The notes: generated by a model from the sequence alone, not told the origin. A DNA stretch of 64,000 nucleotides from Candidatus Contubernalis alkalaceticus (GCF_022558445.1 NZ_CP054699.1:2434001-2498000), one strand, 5' to 3'. Positions 8,800 to 19,033 are shown, counted from the stretch's first letter. Numbers and translations: made by a program.

Positions 8800-10563
8800 T
8801 CAAACGGGAATATTTGCTGTAAGTAAAACTCCTTTACCTGGTAAGGCATTAATTGTTACCCTGCCGTCTAACCTGGTAATCCTCTCCTTCATTCCAATTA
8901 TCCCTAGATGCTTCTCCTGCAGTGCCCTCTCTTCAACCAATTTACTATCAAACCCTTTTCCATAATCTCGTAAAGACAAGCTCAACATGTTGTCTTCTAA
9001 AGAAATTTTAATTATAACCTTTTCACTACCGGAATGTTTAACTGAATTATTTAGACCCTCTTGTATAAACCGGTAAGCTGCAGTTTCTATTTCTTCATAA
9101 AACCGCTGCTCAATTGATATATTATCTAAACCCAAAGAAATGTTTATGAGATGTCTTTCCATTAGTTGTTGACACAATAGTTCCACTGCAGGGATAAGAC
9201 CTAAATCTGATAAAGTAGCCGGACGCAGTTCTGTGCAGATAGAACGAAGCTGGAAGTTTAATTCATCGGCTAATTCACTGAGTTCTATGTGGGACTCACT
9301 GTTATCATGCTGAGAAATTTGTTTTACTCTTCGACTAAGCTCTACCCCCAGTTGTAACGGACCATCATGAATCTCTCTTGCTAATTTTTTCTTTTCTTCT
9401 TCCAGATTGAAAAACAAAGCTTTATTTACAACTTTCAAAACCTGCAAGCTTTGCAATTTTTCCGTCTCTGCCCCACTCGCTTTTATCCCGGCAATCCCCT
9501 TTTTATATAAGAGATAGCTAATTCCTTCTTTAACTACAACATAAATTAAAACAGCAAATAGTGCTTGAGTAAATATTATTTGATTTATATAGTAGTCACT
9601 AAATATAAGCATTATAAAAATCGAGCTGACAATTCCAGCTAGAGTTGCAGAAAATAAAAAGGTACTTACAGCTATAAAAATTTTTTTACCATCGGGCAAG
9701 TATTTATTAATAATCACATAACTAAAAGATAAAGGCAGCACCAGTAAGAACATCACACTAAACCTGGGATTTAATACCGGCTCACCAAAAAACAAAACAG
9801 GTACAGCCGTAAGAATTATAAAGGGAGAAAGACCTGCTGTTAAACCGCTTAATATTATTGCTACCTGGTTTTTTTCTTTTCTATTTCTTATTTTAAGCAT
9901 TAAAATAACAAGGGAACTTAATGCAATGACCACACTAAGCATTACTGCCAACATTAAAAAATCACTTATGGTAATTATAGTAATTTGAAACAACAGCATC
10001 AAAATAGCTATAGCCGGTAACAAGGCAAATACCATAATTGACCAATCGAAAATGGTAGTTTTCCGTTCAAGAGGGAAGACAGTAATGAGCTTGAGCAGCA
10101 TAACGGGAATTATAGAGAAAAATATTATCTCAAGCTCTCGACCCCACAATATTTGGCGAGCGGAGGCAGGAGCCAAAATTACTGCCATGGCTACAATCCA
10201 GTTAAACCAATATAAAACCTGAGCATGTAAAATAAACGGCCTTTTTAGCAAGGTTGCCAATCCTGTTACCCAGAAAGCGAGACTTAACAACACCTGCGGA
10301 GCCTCATGAATCAAATTTTGCAAAAATGGAGTGGGTTGAATTTCTATCAATCTTGTTACCTCTTCAGGTGAGACTATCTCTAAATATGTGGCACCTTCTA
10401 CTTTTCTCCATTTTTTTACCGACGGATAAACCCCAGGATCATCCTGATCGATTTTCACAACTATATCTCCAACCTGAATTCCTTGTTTATAGCCTTCCCC
10501 CTGCAGGTCAAGCTGCATCACCACCCATTGGTCACCATCTAGTTTCTCTAAGCTTATCCCCAA
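8800..10563 (-). pseudogene. ComP-like sensor kinase, 5'-truncated copy (copy 3)
   Basis: 587 codons. It is almost identical to the complete kinase at 20815-22683 but lacks the first 36 or so codons, that is the first membrane span. The break falls at a hairpin repeat (10571-10615), and the frame now opens at a TTG (GISLEKLDGDQ). The PDZ-like loop, the membrane spans, the HDGPLQ phospho-acceptor motif and the ATPase domain are all present. There is no comA, comQ or comX next to it and no visible promoter, so it is probably not expressed as a working receptor. Confidence 0.8.
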
Positions 10564-10570
10564 ATAAGGT

Positions 10571-10615
10571 TGCCCGGAGATTCAGGCCCTTGCCTTCGGC
10601 AATTTCCAGAATCTC
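10571..10615. repeat. Hairpin repeat family, copy 3 (at comP truncation point)
   Basis: It has perfect outer arms GGAGATTC / GAATCTCC and inner arms TTGCC / GGCAA. It marks the exact point at which comP copy 3 loses its 5' end. Confidence 0.75.
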
Positions 10616-10619
10616 CTAA

Positions 10620-11343
10620 ATGGGGTCAGTCCCTCACCAATTTAATGTGTTAAAGCGTTATCCGGAAATGTTACACAATATTAAAATACCAACCTCACAT
10701 TTGTTAAAAGGATAGAAACTATTTTAGCTCCGCACTCTTCACTGATTCCAAGTGAAATAATTAATGGATAATTATTCTAATTACATCTTATTTCTGCAAA
10801 CTTGCCGAAATCCCATTGTAGTAAATTGTCTAGTTTTGTCATTTAATTGCCCGAAAATTCGGCCCCTGTTTTCGTCATTTTCTAGAATCTCCCAATAAAG
10901 GGCTATCGAAACCCCTTGTCCTTATCTTTCCAAAACGGTTTGTCCAATTTTGCCGGAACTGGTGTCCCAATTAGCCAGAATAAAAACTAGAGTATTAAAT
11001 ATTTACAAGAAAAATACTTTAGTGCTTTAAAGTTGTGGGGGACTGGGAACTGAAAGGAAGTTTCTGGAAATTGCCAAGGGCAAGGGCAGGAAACTCCCGG
11101 GCAGTTAAACAAATATTTATTCCAGGTATTATATTCATAAATTTAGCGGCGTTTGTCAAGTAAGTTGTCGCCTTGACTCCATTTTTTTATGGTTATGGAT
11201 ATGCCGGGACATGGATTTTGCTGGATAACCTCTGCGAGGTTACCCACAAAAACCACATCCCTTGGACAAAGCGTTGCCTTGCCCACATACCCACAACCAC
11301 GACTGCCATTTTTTCTATTTCTTTTAAAAGACACTGTAATACT
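10620..11343. other. Gene-poor stretch with two hairpin repeats
   Basis: I see no credible gene. Two diverged members of the hairpin family lie at 10848-10893 (plus) and 11056-11104 (minus). The rest appears to be decayed flank of the IS3 fragment and intron. Confidence 0.5.
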
Positions 11344-11772
11344 TTAAATCTCTAAAGCCCGATTCTGCCTTGTTATTGTATTTGTTTGTTCTGGATTCAA
11401 CCATACTTCATCAGGTAAAGTCCCGTCCCGGGTTCCTTTTGACCACCTCTCAGGATGAACTAATTTTGCTTGTTCATAGAGCTTTTGCCGTTTAAGTAGT
11501 ATTTCTTTACCGATTCCTGTATGCCGTTGATTTGGTGTCAGGAATTTCAATCCACTATGACGATGCTCTGTGTTATACCATTTTACGAACTTCAGGACCC
11601 ACTCTCGAGCTTTTGTTAAGTCTGAGAATCCGGAGGCGGGATAGCTTGGTCGATATTTACAGGTTCTAAAGACGGATTCAGCATAAAGGTTATCATTGCT
11701 TACTCTGGGCCGGCTCTTTGAAGGCGTTATGCCCAGGGAATATAAGGTTTCTAAGAGCGATGCCCCCTTCAA
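11344..11772 (-). pseudogene. IS3-family transposase OrfB, C-terminal fragment
   Basis: 142 codons with the end of the rve domain (AESVFRTCKYRPSYP, then WVLKFVKWYNTEHRHSGL). They contain the final catalytic Glu region and the conserved NTEHRHSGL. The upstream part of orfB and orfA are missing. The fragment is interrupted just before KGASLLETL by the 3' end of a group II intron. Confidence 0.8.
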
Positions 11773-11799
11773 TCGACTAAAGAAAAGGGATTGCTCCCT

Positions 11800-13650
11800 T
11801 TCCCTCGTCTAAGGTAGGGTCGAGGTCTGGCGCGGTACCTTTTAGCCCGTTTCCAGCCCCCGCCTCGTCAAACGCAGCATGCGGATTTCCCGCACTACGC
11901 TTTCCTGTTAACTTCGTATCAAAGTTTATGTGACCTATCGTGCTGACAGCGCTTTCGTTTCCTGGTAGTAACGTACCTTATAGTCATTGTATAGACCCAA
12001 GTTTTGATACAACCAGTCCCTACTCCACCTGTTCCAACCGAAACCCTGGCGATTACGTGCGCGCATGAGATGCCGCCTTGTTTTCTTCTCCACCCAATCT
12101 TTGATATAGCCGAAACACTGACTCGAATGACCCACGCGGAAGTAGTTAACCCAGCCACGAAGAATGGGATTGATTCGCTCGAGCACCTTTTCAACAGGTT
12201 GCGACTGGTGCCGTCGGAAAATATCCTTAAGTTTGGCCAGCAGGGCAGTACGTGCCTTCATCTTTGGCGTTATGTGCACACCCCATTTTCCTCGTTTCGT
12301 TTTAGCTCTCCAAAAATCAAAACCCAGAAAACTAAAGCTCTCCCTCGTTTTTAGGTTAACTCGTCGTGTTTTATCTTCGTTTATTTGTACGTCTAGTTTT
12401 GCGAATTCTTCTGTAAGCCTTTTACAAGCAGCTTTTTCCAGCCAATCCCACTTCGAGTAGTCATCAACCAAGATGATTAGATCATCCGCAAAACGCGCAT
12501 ACTCAATGTATGTGTATCTCCCCAGGCGTGTCACTTCTTTTGCTTTTTCCAGCATTTTGTCTACTTCGTTCAGGTACAGATTTGAAAGAAGTGGCGAAAT
12601 AACGCCACCCTGAGGCACGCCTCGCTTACCGCCGGCTTTGAGTATGAGCTTTAGCAGTCGCATGATGTCATCATCATCCACTCGTTTTGCCACCTTATTT
12701 AGTAACAAATCATGGCGGACTGTGTCAAAGTAGGCTTTAAGGTCAATGTCTATGACTCTTGTTTTGTTTTCCACCACTGCTTTTGCTACCCGGTTAATCG
12801 CTTGGTGTGCTGTACGTTTGGGTCTATAACCATGCGAGCCGTCTTGAAAGTCAGCTTCAAAGATGGGTTCCAAGATTAATTTCAGTGCTCCTTGGACTAC
12901 CCGATCCCGGATTGTGGGTATACCTAATGTCCGGTATTTGCCGTTACTTTTAGGTATTTCTTTCTTCCGGTTCCGGGTGGGAAAATAGGTGTGGGAAATT
13001 AGTTCGTCATGTATCTGCTGTAGGAACTCTTCTCGTCCGTTCCCTTCAATGTCTTGAAAGGTCACACCGTCGAGTCCTGGTGCTCCTTTGTTCTCTTTAA
13101 CCAGTCTATAGGCTTCTTTTAGGGTTTCCAGCTTACATACATGAACGTATAATCCCCAAAATCTCCAATCCGGTTCAGCCTTCGCCTTGATGTATATTCT
13201 CCGCCTCAGGTCTTGTAAACCAATGGACGCATTTGTCATCTCGTCCTTACCTCCCATTTTGTTGGAGACATTGTTAACAGCAGGGTCCCTTTGCTCCTTG
13301 GGAGTTACCCCGACTCATTGCTCTTACGGACCCATCCGCCACCCTCTTGCCTTCGATTCACTTCCCAGTTTTGCTGGTTATAGAATCTACCTTTCTCCTG
13401 GAATTTCTTCCAGGGGCAAGGAGGGCTTCTCCAGTTGCTTGGTGTGTCCTTGTCATCATGCTGTCGCTACCACCCCGCCGAAGCAAGCCGTTGTTTCAGC
13501 TAGTTTTCAACTGCTTATACTGCCTTCACCCTACAGTTGGGGGCTCGGCCTTCGGAGGTTCTCACTATCGAGGCCACCTATGCGTTCGCTTTCGCTACGG
13601 CCTGATGACTCGCCGCACTCTAAAAAGTGTCTTTGTCAATAGACTTCAGC
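11800..13650 (-). mobile_element. Group II intron A (boundaries approximate)
   Basis: It contains an intact maturase gene (11935-13239). Domain V is visible on the minus strand at 11871-11902: a hairpin with AGCGTAG / TGCTGCGTT arms and GGGAAATCC at the tip. The 3' end falls about 11800-11815, next to the IS3 fragment. A GTGCGGCGAG near 13620 is a candidate 5' end, but the intron may start further upstream. Confidence 0.7.
11935..13239 (-). CDS. ltrA: Group II intron reverse transcriptase/maturase
   Basis: 434 residues from the ATG at 13239, which is preceded by GGAGGTAAGGA; a longer frame begins at 13257. Reverse-transcriptase blocks are present: GVTFQDIEGN, YRTLGIPTIRDRVVQGA, SHGYRPKRTAHQAI, VIDIDLKAYFDTV, GVPQGGVISPLLSNLYL and the catalytic YARFADD. 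The maturase X domain follows (GWVNYFRVGHSSQCFGYIK). No C-terminal HNH endonuclease motif is visible. The protein assists intron splicing and retrohoming. Confidence 0.93.
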   Translation of the reverse strand: MTNASIGLQDLRRRIYIKAKAEPDWRFWGLYVHVCKLETLKEAYRLVKENKGAPGLDGVTFQDIEGNGREEFLQQIHDELISHTYFPTRNRKKEIPKSNGKYRTLGIPTIRDRVVQGALKLILEPIFEADFQDGSHGYRPKRTAHQAINRVAKAVVENKTRVIDIDLKAYFDTVRHDLLLNKVAKRVDDDDIMRLLKLILKAGGKRGVPQGGVISPLLSNLYLNEVDKMLEKAKEVTRLGRYTYIEYARFADDLIILVDDYSKWDWLEKAACKRLTEEFAKLDVQINEDKTRRVNLKTRESFSFLGFDFWRAKTKRGKWGVHITPKMKARTALLAKLKDIFRRHQSQPVEKVLERINPILRGWVNYFRVGHSSQCFGYIKDWVEKKTRRHLMRARNRQGFGWNRWSRDWLYQNLGLYNDYKVRYYQETKALSAR

Positions 13651-13729
13651 GTTTCGGTTTCCCTTAACACTGCTATTCAAGCTACAGAGCTTCTAGCTTT
13701 TACCCTGGCAGGTTTGTCTCCTGCTGAAC

Positions 13730-15260
13730 ACACCAGCCTTCGCTGGACATACAACTAAACGTGAGCTTCTCAGCTCATTTAGCTCCCATTATCCAGCCGC
13801 TGGTAATATTCCCATCTTCCAATGTGCAAACAGTTGTGGTTCTTGTTTTGCTATCCTTCCCAGGTAGTGTTCCGCACGTCGCCTGTGTCGAGTGAGCTTT
13901 TTGTATTTCCTTCTTGCCCAGTGAACTAATGCCTTATTCATGTGCCTGAGCACTTTATACAACTCGGACCTATAGAAATGCCCATAGTAATTTACCCATC
14001 CACTTATGACCGGATTGAACATCCTAGATAAATCTATCAACTCCCTGTCCGGCTTTAAATGCATTCGCCAGTTCCTTATAACATTTCTCATAGCCTTACA
14101 GGCTTTGTTGCTGACTGCCGGGGTAAAGTTGATAAAATGTTTTCCATATTTGCTCTTTGACCTTCTTGGTCTAAATGTATATCCCAAAAAATCAAATTTA
14201 ATTATAGGAAATTCCCCTCTGCGGTCATCGTCTTTACAGTAAATTATTCGGGTTTTGTCCGGGTGTAATTCTAACCCACATTCGTTAAACCGCTCTTCAA
14301 GTTTCTTGAGCAATTCTTCTGCTTCTTCTTTTGTACGACAGTGTGCTATTCCATCGTCAGCATATCTTGCCCATGGAGTCTGTTGAAAGTTCCTCTGCAT
14401 CCAATTATCAAAGGTATAGTGCAGGAATAAATTAGCCAAAACCGGACTTATAACGCCTCCCTGAGGCGTTCCTGACTCTCTTTCTACCTCTTTACCGTCT
14501 TTGGTCTGGAATGGTGCTTTCAACCATCTCTCTATATAGAGAATAACCCATTTGCAATCAGTATGTTTCCTTACTGCCTTCATTAGCAATTCATGGTCAA
14601 TACTGTCAAACAGACCTTTAATATCAAACTCAAGAACCCAGTCATATCGCCAGCATCTTTCTCTGGTGACTCGTACTGCATCTATGGCTGATTTTCCTGG
14701 CCTGTATCCATATGAATCCGGATGGAAGTATGGTTCTACTCCTGGTTCAAAGTAAATCTTTACTGTCATTTGTGCTATTCTGTCTGATACAGTTGGTATT
14801 CCCAACACTCTTACTCCACCATTTTTCTTCGGTATTTCTACCGCTTTAACCGGTGGTGGGAAGTAGCTACCGGAGGACATCCTGTTCCACAGTTTGTATA
14901 GATTATCTTTCAGATTATTTTCAAAGTCTGCTAATGATTCTTCGTCTATTCCTGCGGCTCCTCTGTTTGCTTTTACTCTTTTGTAGGCTTCATATACTAC
15001 TTGTTTTGAAATATTGAACGACTTTGTTTTAATCATTTAGTTCCTCCCATAAATTGGTTGACTAAAGCTTAAAACTAGATAACACAGCCCCTTCGCTCCA
15101 CCTCCATTACAGAGGTTTCTTCACTACTACTGGCTGTTCCGCCCCTATACTCTGCATTGGTACTTTCATCCTTGTGGGTCCTCCACTTGGATTTTTCCCT
15201 TATCATCAGAGTCGTAGGTTCCCACGTTCCGCACAAAAGCCTATGCTATGTTCACGCCAC
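13730..15260 (-). mobile_element. Group II intron B (5' boundary unclear)
   Basis: Its maturase gene ends four bases before a clear domain V at 13753-13785 (arms GAGCTAAATGAGCT / AGCTCACGTTTAGTT, loop GAGA). Intron-type structured sequence (TGTGCGGAACGTGGGAACC near 15215-15235) precedes the gene. The 5' end appears to run into the 3' part of the recombinase gene at 15252-16262, so one of the two is truncated. Confidence 0.65.
13789..15036 (-). CDS. ltrA: Group II intron reverse transcriptase/maturase
   Basis: 415 residues. Motifs are RGAAGIDEESL, VRVLGIPTVSDRIAQM, SYGYRPGKSAIDAV, VLEFDIKGLFDSIDHELL, GTPQGGVISPVLANLFLHY and the catalytic WARYADD. The X domain is SGWVNYYGHFYRSELYKVL. It belongs to a different intron subclass from its neighbour at 11935, judging by the reverse-transcriptase sequence and the distinct domain V. 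Domain V starts just after the stop codon. Confidence 0.93.
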   Translation of the reverse strand: MIKTKSFNISKQVVYEAYKRVKANRGAAGIDEESLADFENNLKDNLYKLWNRMSSGSYFPPPVKAVEIPKKNGGVRVLGIPTVSDRIAQMTVKIYFEPGVEPYFHPDSYGYRPGKSAIDAVRVTRERCWRYDWVLEFDIKGLFDSIDHELLMKAVRKHTDCKWVILYIERWLKAPFQTKDGKEVERESGTPQGGVISPVLANLFLHYTFDNWMQRNFQQTPWARYADDGIAHCRTKEEAEELLKKLEERFNECGLELHPDKTRIIYCKDDDRRGEFPIIKFDFLGYTFRPRRSKSKYGKHFINFTPAVSNKACKAMRNVIRNWRMHLKPDRELIDLSRMFNPVISGWVNYYGHFYRSELYKVLRHMNKALVHWARRKYKKLTRHRRRAEHYLGRIAKQEPQLFAHWKMGILPAAG

Positions 15261-16262
15261 CTTCATGCCGGCCACCACCTGGACAGTAAGCAGGTATCCT
15301 CCAGGCTCATCCCAGGTTAACGACTCCCCCCTGGTTTTGATGACATCCCTACGCTTTCGACACCTTATCAGTGATTCACTTGTGTGATGCAGATAGTAAT
15401 AGGTACTATCAAGGGATACATGCCCCATGCATTTCATTAGATACAGGATCATTGAGTCAACATTTTTTCCTTCCTGGATCCATCGATTCAAGTTAGCGAA
15501 TGCGAAATGGTGCCTGAGATCGTATAACCGAACCGGTGAGGCGCTAGATTCTCTGTTGGCAATGTTCCAGATTACCTTGAAATTGGACCTTAGGTATGCG
15601 TTTCCGAAGCAATTGTGAAGGTCTTTGGGGAAAAAGTAAGTGTGCATCGGCCAGACTCTTTCAATTTCTTGTTGGTACTGAGCGAGATAGGCTGCCATCT
15701 CTTTGCTTAGGTGCAACCGCCTGTCCTTATGGTGTTTTGACTCAAGGATGTCCACGTAGCCTTCCCTTGTATTCACATGTTCTGTCTTCAGCCGGATGGC
15801 TTCGATTGGCCGCAGGCCGCAACAGTAAAGCAACCGGAATGCAGCTGGTAGAATAATTTCCCGACCAGGGTTTTCCTTGCGTGGCCGAAGGGAGTCGCAA
15901 GCATTGAAAAATCCGACGATTTCTTCGGAGCTAAAAAAATGAGGCCGACATAGAAGACTGGATGATTTTCTATTCTTCGGCAGGACATAACCTGTATCAA
16001 TGCTCATCTTACGCAAGTAAATGTGAAATCCTCTTGCAGAAGAAACCCGACGATGCTGACTTTGTGGCAACTCTGATGGCTTTCGCATCATCCACAGCTG
16101 GAATTCTTTCTTTCCGGGAATATCATAGCACCCCATGCTGTAACATAGCTCTTTGAACTTAACGAGGTGGTAGGCTTCCTGCCCATAGGCATATCCCATA
16201 GAACGCTTGAAGGCAATGAACTCCTGCATTAATTCATCCAAAAGGCATTCTTTTTCACGCAT
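15252..16262 (-). CDS. Tyrosine recombinase (RitB-like)
   Basis: 336 residues. The start chosen is the ATG at 16262, which overlaps the stop of the upstream recombinase in ATGCGTGA, so translation is probably coupled; a longer frame begins at 16382. Catalytic residues: Arg in CCGLRPIEAIRL, Arg-His in YDLRHHFAFANL, and His and Tyr in MGHVSLDSTYYYLHH. The paired, overlapping arrangement is that of 'recombinase in trio' (RIT) elements, although no third gene follows. The last 35 or so residues may be read-through into the adjoining group II intron. Confidence 0.8.
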   Translation of the reverse strand: MREKECLLDELMQEFIAFKRSMGYAYGQEAYHLVKFKELCYSMGCYDIPGKKEFQLWMMRKPSELPQSQHRRVSSARGFHIYLRKMSIDTGYVLPKNRKSSSLLCRPHFFSSEEIVGFFNACDSLRPRKENPGREIILPAAFRLLYCCGLRPIEAIRLKTEHVNTREGYVDILESKHHKDRRLHLSKEMAAYLAQYQQEIERVWPMHTYFFPKDLHNCFGNAYLRSNFKVIWNIANRESSASPVRLYDLRHHFAFANLNRWIQEGKNVDSMILYLMKCMGHVSLDSTYYYLHHTSESLIRCRKRRDVIKTRGESLTWDEPGGYLLTVQVVAGMKVA

Positions 16263-17493
16263 GGCCCTCACCCGCCTCTCCTTTTTGGGGGAGTGGGAGT
16301 ATACACTGTAGCATCCTATGTCTGTCAACTGACAAGTAGGCATGGGCGCTGTCATGATCTGAATGTCCCAGACAGGCCGCAATGTGATTGAATGAAACGC
16401 CAGCTTTCAATAAGTTTGATGCCGTTCCGCATCGGAATAATCGGGCACCGCCCGATGGATCTGTCCGTTTAATACCCGCACGATGAAACACGCTTTTAAT
16501 GATAGCATAGCACGCCGCATGATCTTTTAATGGCGTGTAAGGTGCCATTGTTTTCAGAAATACATTCCGATATGGAGATGGAGGACGGTGTGTAGTAACA
16601 TATTCAACTATTGCGTTTCCCACAGACGGAGCAATGGGAAGCATCAAGGGTCTTCCAGTTTTTCGCTGAACAAGATGGATCACTTCCTTTTTCCAGTTAA
16701 GGTCTTCAAGCATTAGATTCACGACATCCACTGGCCGTAGGCCTGTGACAAAAAGAAGCATGACCAAAGCCCGATCTCTGGCAGAAGTTTCATTGGCACA
16801 CAAAGTGTTCCACAGCCTGTCTTCCTGATCTTCTGTAAGCACCTGCGGGATGACGGTTTTTCGTGGGCAATTCAGTGGAATTGCCTGCACAGCCTCAATA
16901 GGTGCGTTTACAAAGTCTAGGAATGACCTCAGTGCTGGTGCAGCCGTCCTCATGCTGAGGGCAGACCAAGTTTGAGACAGTTCTTTGAAAAAATTCACGA
17001 CTACGGTGGGCTTAAGTGTTGAAAGATCTGATATGCTTTGTCTCTCACAGAATTGCAGAAATGAAGTAGACACGTTCCGATACCCATTAACCGTATTTTG
17101 CTTCTTCCCTTCGTCTGACAGAATAGATAGATAGGCTCTTGACAATAGCTGAAAGGATAATGAGTCCGGGGTTTTTCTGATTTGTTTGTGGTGCATGTTG
17201 TTTTTCCAGTTAATCTGCCCGGTATCAGCATACTCCCTCAGTCGTCTAACCGCAATGTTCTGCAGATGACACCTGCTTTTACAGATTGTACCGGTTCTTC
17301 GGTCAATACGATCTTTCAAAAAAGCTCTGGCAAGTTTTTCATTAAACCTGTCAATTCCCATCTGTTCTGCCAATGCTTCCAATCGGTTGTATGCGATCCT
17401 GTAAAAACTAATCGTTGAATCTTTATACCCGGCATCCGATTGCAGCTGTAGCACGCGAGATACATGTTCTTTCAGTAATAGTTCCATTTTCAT
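16255..17493 (-). CDS. Tyrosine recombinase (RitA-like)
   Basis: 412 residues from the ATG at 17493, which has AGGAGG just upstream; a longer frame to 17598 runs through an inverted repeat and is unlikely. There is an N-terminal SAM-like core-binding domain (about residues 1-110) and a catalytic domain with Arg in VTGLRPVDVVNL, Arg in ARLFRCGTASNLL and CLGHSDHDSAHAYL (His, Tyr). It overlaps the next recombinase by 8 bases. The upstream 69-bp inverted-repeat structure is a plausible element end. Confidence 0.82.
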   Translation of the reverse strand: MKMELLLKEHVSRVLQLQSDAGYKDSTISFYRIAYNRLEALAEQMGIDRFNEKLARAFLKDRIDRRTGTICKSRCHLQNIAVRRLREYADTGQINWKNNMHHKQIRKTPDSLSFQLLSRAYLSILSDEGKKQNTVNGYRNVSTSFLQFCERQSISDLSTLKPTVVVNFFKELSQTWSALSMRTAAPALRSFLDFVNAPIEAVQAIPLNCPRKTVIPQVLTEDQEDRLWNTLCANETSARDRALVMLLFVTGLRPVDVVNLMLEDLNWKKEVIHLVQRKTGRPLMLPIAPSVGNAIVEYVTTHRPPSPYRNVFLKTMAPYTPLKDHAACYAIIKSVFHRAGIKRTDPSGGARLFRCGTASNLLKAGVSFNHIAACLGHSDHDSAHAYLSVDRHRMLQCILPLPQKGEAGEGHA

Positions 17494-17543
17494 ACCTCCT
17501 TGAGTGTTGGATACTATTACTGTAACATGAAAGGAAGCGAGAA

Positions 17544-17612
17544 AACTATGCCGAAAAATCAACCGAAAAACAGTTCTGCTCAGCGATTTTCTACTCATAT
17601 TTCGGCATAGTT
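17544..17612. repeat. Inverted repeat pair AACTATGCCGAAA, copy 1
   Basis: AACTATGCCGAAA (17544-17556) and its complement (17600-17612) are separated by 43 bp, just upstream of the tyrosine recombinase genes. The same pair with 42 bp between the arms occurs at 27448-27515; the inner sequences differ. It is probably a recombinase-recognised element end. Confidence 0.85.
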
Positions 17613-17636
17613 AAAACTTCGTCATAATCAGAATGA

Positions 17637-17897
17637 AGTATTAGTGGCTCGAAAAACGGTACTGTAAGCTGTTCTGATAGAACGCCTCTTCTTACTAAGA
17701 TACTTGCATTTTCAGCAGAGCTTGCTTCCCTCTACCAGACCAAACGAAAAAAGGAAGTCCCCCATTATACATTATTTACCATGGGAGCGCAAGACAAAAA
17801 ACTCAGGGCTGAGGAACAAAGCTTATCTACATTGACGCTGGCTGCCGGCCGGAACGATAATGTCCTTGCTAATGATATTATTGCCAATCTATCCTAA
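17637..17897 (+). pseudogene. Remnant open frame, unknown
   Basis: An 86-codon open stretch (containing FTMGAQDKKLRAEEQ, then TLTLAAGRNDNVLAND) ends at 17897, overlapping the tail of the 273-aa gene on the other strand. There is no start codon or ribosome-binding site for most of it, so it looks like the 3' end of a gene cut by the recombinase element. Family not recognised. Confidence 0.3.
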
Positions 17898-18699
17898 TCG
17901 AACTGTAATCAGTAAATCTGATGCTATCTCTAAAATTTAAGTTCGATATACCTGCACCGTATTCTTGAACTGCTCCATCAATTCGTAAATAAGCTAAATA
18001 TTGTCTGCCGGGTTGTAGTGATACTAAACTTGAGCGATTGTAAGAATTATTAGGGTTTCTAGCAATGCCATCACTTGAGGTAATGTTTAAAATGCTCCTA
18101 CTATCAAGTTCTGATGATGCACTTAAATCGTATACATGTAAATTAATTTGAGCATTAGAATAACCTGTAAAGCTACCTAGTAAAGAACCTCTATATGATC
18201 CAGCCATTCTTATATACGCAGTTCGATTGCTTGATCCTGATACGTTAAATCTTAATCCCACTAATCCCCAAGATTGACCACTTCCAATTCCAACTGCAGA
18301 AGCACTAGACCTTGCCCTTCTGTTCGTTATGCTATAATCTCCATTTGCAATTCCAACCCCCCAGCTATTTTGACCAGAATTACCTATATTTGCATAATAA
18401 AAAGTTCTGTTTTGTCCAACATTTACCGTTGGAATTGTTGACATAATAGAAAAGTCGTTACTTTCTTTTAATGATTTTAAATATTCTTCTACTTCTTTAT
18501 CGTTTTGTTTAATCATTCTTTCATTTTCTTTAATCATTATTTCTGTGTCTATTGCTTGTTGAGGTTCAGTAATATCATCTACATCATTGTTTGTGCTTTC
18601 AGCATTCATACTAAACACCACAGAATTTGAATTAAAGCACATTAACATTACTAATAATATCATCACCATTACTTTTTTGATTTTTTTATTGTTCACCAT
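17878..18699 (-). CDS. Secreted protein of unknown function (273 aa)
   Basis: The N-terminus is a signal peptide (KKIKKVMVMILLVMLMCFN). A charged stretch follows (EIMIKENERMIKQNDKEVEE, about residues 53-72). From about residue 90 the sequence is Ser/Asn/Gly-rich and likely beta (VGQNRTFYYANIG, GIGSGQSWGLVGLRFNVSGS, AYIRMAGSYRGSLLGSF). There is no cell-wall anchor. A 52-aa membrane protein gene precedes it on the same strand, a pairing that could be effector and immunity or export partner. The composition resembles that of the 406-aa secreted protein, but I see no clear homology. Confidence 0.7.
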   Translation of the reverse strand: MVNNKKIKKVMVMILLVMLMCFNSNSVVFSMNAESTNNDVDDITEPQQAIDTEIMIKENERMIKQNDKEVEEYLKSLKESNDFSIMSTIPTVNVGQNRTFYYANIGNSGQNSWGVGIANGDYSITNRRARSSASAVGIGSGQSWGLVGLRFNVSGSSNRTAYIRMAGSYRGSLLGSFTGYSNAQINLHVYDLSASSELDSRSILNITSSDGIARNPNNSYNRSSLVSLQPGRQYLAYLRIDGAVQEYGAGISNLNFRDSIRFTDYSSIRIDWQ

Positions 18700-18772
18700 A
18701 AATACCTCCTAGTTAGTAGTGTAATTGAAACCTTCTAACTGTCTCTTATGATCTTAAAAATTTCTATTATAC

Positions 18773-18931
18773 TCATAAATTATTATTGTTTCCGTTTTTT
18801 TTGTTTAATTTTTCCTCAATGTCTTTTAACCTTTTGCTGATTTTAAAAAGCCAAAACAACAAGATTATTGGTATAGCTAAAAATATAAAAAAATTAATAT
18901 ATTGAAAAATATAGTTTATATCAAACTCCAT
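18773..18931 (-). CDS. Small single-span membrane protein (52 aa)
   Basis: ATG at 18931 with AGGAG seven bases upstream. One hydrophobic span (YINFFIFLAIPIILLFWLF, residues 11-29) is followed by a basic, amphipathic tail (KISKRLKDIEEKLNKK). It lies about 75 bases upstream of the 273-aa secreted protein gene, likely in the same transcript. The shape fits a small immunity or regulatory membrane peptide, but function is unknown. Confidence 0.55.
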   Translation of the reverse strand: MEFDINYIFQYINFFIFLAIPIILLFWLFKISKRLKDIEEKLNKKNGNNNNL

Positions 18932-19033
18932 TATTTTATTTCTCCTACTATAAATTAATTTTCTTGCACCTACTCACTTATTCTTAGAATTTCAAAACCA
19001 CCAATTATCAAGGGAGCAACTTTCTTATTTATA

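Noticed and set aside
13187-13642. 151-codon plus-strand frame
   Set aside because: It lies opposite the structured 5' RNA region of group II intron A and has no ribosome-binding site or protein-like pattern.
11935-15036. Reverse transcriptases as retron, DGR or defence enzymes
   Set aside because: Both have maturase X domains and adjacent group II domain V hairpins; no variable/template repeat pair or retron msr/msd structure is seen.
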